In this document: positions 59,862 through 64,000 of the stretch, piece by piece
Layout of the letters: every line of letters starts with the position of its first letter
Position numbering within the stretch: the first letter of the stretch is position 1
Position numbers and translations under genes: made by a program
Notes under the pieces: model-generated
The model's input: only the letters and a program-made list of their open reading frames with translations
The model's database searches: none
What the model was told of the DNA's origin: nothing
From: Parvibaculum sedimenti
GTDB taxonomy: Bacteria; Pseudomonadota; Alphaproteobacteria; Parvibaculales; Parvibaculaceae
Length of the DNA: 64,000 bases
NCBI RefSeq assembly: GCF_009184905.1
Contig: NZ_WESC01000016.1
Location: 31,690 to 95,689 of the forward strand
Direction of reading: 5' to 3'

Positions 59862-61754
59862 CTAGAGGTGGCCTGCCGCGACTTCGGGCGGCACGTCCTC
59901 GCGGGTAGCCTCCTCGGTTTCGAGGCTGAGGGCGCGCCCCTCGCGCTTGGGCTGCGTCAGCGGCTCGGGCATGACGGGCTTCACATGCATGAGGTTCTTG
60001 CCCGCCAGTTCGCCCTCGGCAAGCTGGAGTGCGAGCCGCTCGGTATCGCGGCGGCGCATGTCGGCTTCGACGGCGGCCACCTCCTCGCGCGAGGCACCAA
60101 GCGCCTCAAGGCAGGCGCCGCCGAAGGTGACGGCCGAGCCGTAGAGTTCGCGGATGTGAAAGTCCACATTGCGGCGCAGAAGGTCCAGCGCGTGGCGGCG
60201 GTCATAGGCGCGCACATAGAGCTTCGCGAGCGGGAAATGCTGCTGCAGGAGTTCGACGATCTGCATGGACGACTTGCGTTCGTCGACGCAGACCGCGACG
60301 AGAACGGCGTTGCCTGCGCCCGCAGCGCGCAACACGTCGAGACGCGCGCCGTCGCCGTAATAGACCTGAAAGCCGAAGCGCCGCGCCGCGCGGATCTGGT
60401 CGGCGTCGCGGTCGATGGCGGTCACGTCTATGCCGCGCGCCATCAGGAATTGCGACACCACCTGCCCGAAGCGGCCGAAGCCGATGACGAGCACCCGGCC
60501 ATCGGCGTCGGAAAAATCCGCCTCGGGCATCTTCGCCTCGCGCTTCTTCGCGGCGCGTGCCGCAAGGCCGAAGACGATGGGCGTGAGCGCCAGCGACACG
60601 CCGACGACGGCGGTGAGGATGTTGGCATTGTCGGCCTTCATGACATGGGCCGTGACGGCGGCGCCGAACAGCACGAAGGCGAATTCGCCGCCCTGCGCCA
60701 GCACGCCGCCGATCTTCAGCGCGTCCTCATGGCTCGATCCCGTCACCCGCGCGACGGCATAGATGACGGTGAGCTTCACCGCGACCACGGTGAAGACGCC
60801 GACCGTCACCCAAAGCCAGTTGCGATAAACCACTTCGAGGTCGATCGTCATGCCGACAGTCATGAAGAAGAGGCCGAGCAGCAGCCCGCGGAAGGGTTCG
60901 ATATCGGCTTCGAGTTCGTGTCGGAAGCTCGATTCCGCAAGCAGGATGCCCGCGAGGAAGGCGCCGAGCGCCATGGAGAGGCCCGCAAGCTCCATCACGG
61001 TCGCCGCGCCCAGCACCAGCAGCAAGGCCGCCGCCGTCATGATCTCGTGCGACTTCGTCTTGGAGAGCAGGCTGAACAGCGGGTTCATCACATAGCGCGC
61101 CGCGACGACGACGATGCCGACCGCCGCGAGCATGGCGAGCGTGGTCGCGAGCCCTGCGGGATGGGCGGCATCCTTGCCCGGCGCGAAGATGGCGACGAGG
61201 GCCAGCAGCGGCACCACGGCGAGGTCCTGCAACAGCAGGATGGAGAAGGCGCGCTGCCCATAGGGCGAGGTGAGTTCGCCGCGCTCCTCCATCAGCGGTG
61301 CGGCGAAGGCGGTCGAGGAGAGCGCGAGGCCGAGGCCCGAAATGATCGAGGCATGCCAGTTGAGCCCGAACATGTGGCCGATGCTCGCCAGCGCCCCGCC
61401 GCAGAGCGCCACCTGTATGAGGCCGAAGCCCAGAATGTCGTGCCGCATGGTCCAGAGGCGCGACGGCTTGAGTTCGAGCCCGATGATGAAGAGCAGCAGC
61501 ACGACGCCGAGTTCGGCAAGGCTGAAGACCGATTCCGGATCGTCGAAAAGCCCGGTCACATGCGGGCCGATGACGACGCCCGCCGCGAGATAGCCGACCA
61601 CGCTGCCGAGCCGCAGCTGCCGGAAGAGCGGTACGGCGATGACGGCGGCGGCGAGCAGGATCAGCGGATAGAGCAGCGGCGCCTCGGACGCATGGTCGAC
61701 GACGGCCTGCGTGACATGTTCGGCAACGTTCTGTGCGGCTTGGGCGGTGCTCAT
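59862..61754 (-). CDS. CPA2 cation:proton antiporter with TrkA-N domain (KefC-like)
   Basis: A 630-residue antiporter or glutathione-gated K+ efflux-type protein. The membrane part (about 35-420) includes LRLGSVVGYLAAGVVIGPHV and LLQDLAVVPLLALV, followed by an RCK domain with VLVIGFGRFGQVVSQFL. The length equals that of KefC (about 620). A charged C-terminal tail of 80 residues follows. It is more KefC-like than the antiporter at 18456. There is no kefF/kefG ancillary gene adjacent, and ATG 61754 has only a weak ribosome site. Confidence 0.87.
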   Translation of the reverse strand: MSTAQAAQNVAEHVTQAVVDHASEAPLLYPLILLAAAVIAVPLFRQLRLGSVVGYLAAGVVIGPHVTGLFDDPESVFSLAELGVVLLLFIIGLELKPSRLWTMRHDILGFGLIQVALCGGALASIGHMFGLNWHASIISGLGLALSSTAFAAPLMEERGELTSPYGQRAFSILLLQDLAVVPLLALVAIFAPGKDAAHPAGLATTLAMLAAVGIVVVAARYVMNPLFSLLSKTKSHEIMTAAALLLVLGAATVMELAGLSMALGAFLAGILLAESSFRHELEADIEPFRGLLLGLFFMTVGMTIDLEVVYRNWLWVTVGVFTVVAVKLTVIYAVARVTGSSHEDALKIGGVLAQGGEFAFVLFGAAVTAHVMKADNANILTAVVGVSLALTPIVFGLAARAAKKREAKMPEADFSDADGRVLVIGFGRFGQVVSQFLMARGIDVTAIDRDADQIRAARRFGFQVYYGDGARLDVLRAAGAGNAVLVAVCVDERKSSMQIVELLQQHFPLAKLYVRAYDRRHALDLLRRNVDFHIRELYGSAVTFGGACLEALGASREEVAAVEADMRRRDTERLALQLAEGELAGKNLMHVKPVMPEPLTQPKREGRALSLETEEATREDVPPEVAAGHL

Positions 61755-61817
61755 GGGTTCATTCTGGCGTGAAGCGCGGGCAAGCGGTAGGGGCTTCGCG
61801 GGGCCGACAGGACAAAA

Positions 61818-61845
61818 CAAAAGGGGCGCCGGTATGGCGCCCCTT
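61818..61845 (-). terminator. Terminator of the acyl-CoA dehydrogenase gene
   Basis: Stem AAGGGGCGCC/GGCGCCCCTT (61836-61845 with 61821-61830) and, in the minus direction, a run TTTTGTTTTG after it. It is 28 nt past the dehydrogenase stop. Confidence 0.75.
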
Positions 61846-61872
61846 CGTCATTTCCGTGAAAAAGCGGTCGGA

Positions 61873-63723
61873 TCAGAAGTTGATGGCGTCGAGTTCCATC
61901 AGCCCGTCGGCGCCCGCCTTGGCACGCTCGACCCAGCCCGCCGTCATCGGCACTTCGCGCTCCATCCAGTAGCGGGCGAGCGTCAGCTTGCGCTTGTAGA
62001 AGTCCTGCTTCTCCGTGCCCGCCTTAAGCTTGGCAAGGCTCAGCTTCGCCATCTGCGCCCACATCCAGGCCAGCGTCACCGTGCCGAAGATGTTGAGGAT
62101 GTCGTAGGAGGCGGCGCCAGCATGGTCGTAGTTCTTGGCCGCGTTCTGCATCAGCCAGCCTGCAGCTTCGCCGAGGCGGCCATAGCCGACTTTAAGCGGG
62201 CCGACGAAGGGCGCCATCTCGGCATCGCCCTCGTTTTCCTTGATGAAGGCTTCGAGCTTGGCGAAATAGGTCAGCGTCGCGCGGCCGCCCTTGGCCGTCA
62301 TCTTGCGGGCGACGAGGTCCAGCGCCTGAATGCCGTTGGCGCCTTCATAGACCTGGTTGATGCGCGCATCGCGCACGAACTGCTCCATGCCGTTGTCGCG
62401 GATATAGCCATGGCCGCCGAACACCTGCATCGAGGCATTGGCCGCCTCGAAGCCCTTGTCGGTGAAATAGGCCTTGATGACCGGCGTGAAAAGCTGGGAG
62501 AGATCCTCGGCCTCCTGGCGCTCCTTCTCGTCGGCGCTGGAGCGCGCGACCGAGAACAGGAACGACACATACATGGCGAGCGCGCGGGCGCCCTCCACGA
62601 AGGCGCGCGAGCCGATGAGCAGGCGGCGCACATCGGGGAAGACCATGATCGGATCGGCGGGGCCGTCCGGGTTCTTCACGCCGGTGAGCGAGCGGCCTGC
62701 AAGGCGTTCCTGCGCGTAAGCCACGCCGTTCTGATAGGCGACTTCGCCCGCCGCGATGCCCTGAATGCCGACGCCCATGCGCGCGCCGTTCATCATGCCG
62801 AACATGCCGGCCATGCCCGCCGACTTCGACTTCACGACCTTGCCGTCATCGGCCTTCTTCTCGGGCGCGCGGCCCTTGAGGTGATAGGCAACCGCATTGT
62901 CGAAGTTCAGCACGCAGGTCGCGTTGCCCTTGATGCCCATTTTCTTTTCAACCGCACCGGTCGACACGCTGTTCGGGCCGGTGATCTCGCCCGTCGCCGG
63001 ATCGACCAGCATCTTCGGCACCATGAAGAAATTCACGGTCGAAAGATCGTCGACATATTTGCCTTCTTCGTTGGGCAGCTTCGCGATCACCATGTGGATG
63101 ATGTTGTCCGTCATGTCGTGATCGCCGCCCGAGATGAAGATCTTCGTGCCGGAGAGGCGGAAGCTTCCGTCATCCTGCTGCACGGCGCGGGTCTTCATGA
63201 GCTTGAGGTCGGTGCCGCAATGGGGCTCGGTGAGGCACATGGTGCCGGCCCAGTCGCCGTCCGCCATGCGGGTCGCCACATGCTCGCGCATCCAGTCCTC
63301 GCCCGTCGCCCATAGCGCGCCGAGTGCCGCGCCCGAAAGGCCCGGATACATCGAGAAGGCCTGGTTCGCCGAGGAGCCCATTTCGGAAAAGGCGAAGGTG
63401 ATGACGGAGGGCAGGTTCGCGCCGCCCAGTTCCTCGGCCACGCCGAGCTTGTTCCAGCCGCCATCGGCATAGGCCTTGAAGGCTTCCTTGAAGCCCTTGG
63501 GCGTCCGCACGACGCCGTTTTCGAGGTGGCAGCCTTCCTCGTCGCCCGACTGGTTCAGCGGCTGCAGAACTTCCTCGCAGAACTTCGCGCCGCCTTCCAG
63601 AATTGCGCCCGTCATGTCGGGCGTCAGCTCCGCAAAGCCCGGCAGATCGGTCCGCTTCTCGATTTCGAGAAGCTCATGGAAAAGAAAGAGAAAATCCTCG
63701 ACCGGTGCCTTGTAGCTCGGCAT
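61873..63723 (-). CDS. Acyl-CoA dehydrogenase (DmdC-type, about 600 aa)
   Basis: A 616-residue dehydrogenase of the long subfamily that includes 3-methylmercaptopropionyl-CoA dehydrogenase (DmdC). The N-terminal helix region begins PSYKAPVEDFLFLFHELL, typical of this group. TMCLTEPHCGTDL binds FAD, VYEGANGIQALDL holds the catalytic base E460, and a helical C-terminal extension (about 470-616) follows. Many genomes carry several paralogues acting on different acyl-CoAs, so DMSP breakdown should not be assumed; no dmdA, dmdB or dmdD is seen here. ATG 63723 has GGAGC upstream. Confidence 0.85.
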   Translation of the reverse strand: MPSYKAPVEDFLFLFHELLEIEKRTDLPGFAELTPDMTGAILEGGAKFCEEVLQPLNQSGDEEGCHLENGVVRTPKGFKEAFKAYADGGWNKLGVAEELGGANLPSVITFAFSEMGSSANQAFSMYPGLSGAALGALWATGEDWMREHVATRMADGDWAGTMCLTEPHCGTDLKLMKTRAVQQDDGSFRLSGTKIFISGGDHDMTDNIIHMVIAKLPNEEGKYVDDLSTVNFFMVPKMLVDPATGEITGPNSVSTGAVEKKMGIKGNATCVLNFDNAVAYHLKGRAPEKKADDGKVVKSKSAGMAGMFGMMNGARMGVGIQGIAAGEVAYQNGVAYAQERLAGRSLTGVKNPDGPADPIMVFPDVRRLLIGSRAFVEGARALAMYVSFLFSVARSSADEKERQEAEDLSQLFTPVIKAYFTDKGFEAANASMQVFGGHGYIRDNGMEQFVRDARINQVYEGANGIQALDLVARKMTAKGGRATLTYFAKLEAFIKENEGDAEMAPFVGPLKVGYGRLGEAAGWLMQNAAKNYDHAGAASYDILNIFGTVTLAWMWAQMAKLSLAKLKAGTEKQDFYKRKLTLARYWMEREVPMTAGWVERAKAGADGLMELDAINF

Positions 63724-63868
63724 ATCGCGCGCTCCGTTCCGTTGCTTTCAATGATGTCAGTAAGCGGCGCGGATATTGCAGGAGGACGCTGCGGAAGGCA
63801 AGGGGGTGGGTAAGCGCTGTATTTCTTGCGTGAGGCTTGAAGCGCAATATGATCAGCGTGCGCGGGCG

Positions 63869-63883
63869 GAGTGTCATTGACAC
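63869..63883. promoter_or_regulatory. Perfect 15-bp palindrome upstream of the acyl-CoA dehydrogenase
   Basis: AGTGTCA-T-TGACACT has 7-bp perfect arms, 146 nt upstream of the dehydrogenase start. It sits in the gene-free right end (63724-64000), where I find no supported coding sequence, and may also serve a gene beyond the edge. Confidence 0.55.
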
Positions 63884-64000
63884 TAGCTCCACAAGAGTGG
63901 GGCGGAGCCTTATCCACAAGGCTTGACGTGCCACTGAAGTTTCCCCCACGGGGGATTAGAGCCTTGGCATGATTATGCCCTCTCGGGCGGGTTGAGCAAC

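Noticed and set aside
59859..61772. 637-codon frame opposite the second antiporter
   Set aside because: Full overlap with a clear membrane transporter; the hydrophilic, His/Arg-rich product is an artefact of the opposite strand.
61873..63723. DMSP demethylation gene dmdC
   Set aside because: The protein belongs to the same long acyl-CoA dehydrogenase group, but dmdA, dmdB and dmdD are absent here and the group has many non-DMSP members.
63910..63918. Perfect DnaA box TTATCCACA, possible origin
   Set aside because: Only one copy, without further boxes, an AT-rich unwinding element or dnaA/parAB/hemE neighbours; a 9-mer is expected by chance about once in this length.

Overview
The window is GC-rich, densely packed chromosomal DNA from an aerobic, chemoheterotrophic alphaproteobacterium. 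The evidence is the ethylmalonyl-CoA pathway genes (ccr, ecm, methylsuccinyl-CoA dehydrogenase), COQ7- and COQ4-type ubiquinone genes, a HemP/Hmu heme locus, and many acyl-CoA ligases, acyl-CoA dehydrogenases and alpha/beta hydrolases. A Parvibaculum-like (Parvibaculales/Rhizobiales) origin would fit, but that is an inference from gene content. I see no prophage, insertion sequence or CRISPR array. The only RNA gene I can support is one tRNA-Leu(CAA).

Layout. 1-655 is the N-terminal two thirds of a LinB-like haloalkane dehalogenase cut by the left edge, followed by a PagL-like lipid A deacylase. 1.5-12.1 kb holds three genes of the ethylmalonyl-CoA pathway (mcd, ccr, ecm). They are interleaved with a sulfide/persulfide cassette (persulfide dioxygenase, membrane rhodanese, TauE exporter) and a ferritin-like diiron protein. 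12.1-21.7 kb is mixed housekeeping: AEC transporter, acyltransferase, gluQ, esterase, HNH protein, methyltransferase, a translationally coupled antiporter-dsbB-coq7 operon, PAP2 and a DedA/YqaA-type protein. 21.8-29.1 kb has the tRNA and a complete heme-uptake operon (hemP-receptor-tonB-hmuSTUV) behind a Fur-box-like site. 29.2-32.5 kb holds a GNAT/TetR pair divergent from a COQ4 gene, an ArsC-like protein, a second GNAT and a TusA-like protein.

32.7-63.7 kb is a lipid and xenobiotic catabolic region. It holds four AMP-forming acyl-CoA ligases, an LLM flavin monooxygenase, two SDRs, a GST, an MBL hydrolase, two AhpD/CMD proteins, esterases and a SulP transporter. It also holds a coupled glpD - lipid kinase - alkyl-DHAP-synthase-like operon, a 2-hydroxychromene-2-carboxylate-isomerase-like protein, three paralogous alpha/beta hydrolases in a row, a second CPA2 antiporter and a DmdC-type acyl-CoA dehydrogenase.

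The most interesting signals are these. (i) A nearly identical 17-nt dyad lies upstream of both ccr and ecm, which suggests a common regulator. (ii) Perfect or near-perfect palindromes that look like operators lie upstream of the diiron gene, between tetR and coq4, and at the right edge. (iii) The glpD-kinase-AGPS-like operon suggests ether-lipid chemistry. (iv) A TetR gene has no canonical start codon. (v) Two copies of an intergenic cruciform repeat are present.
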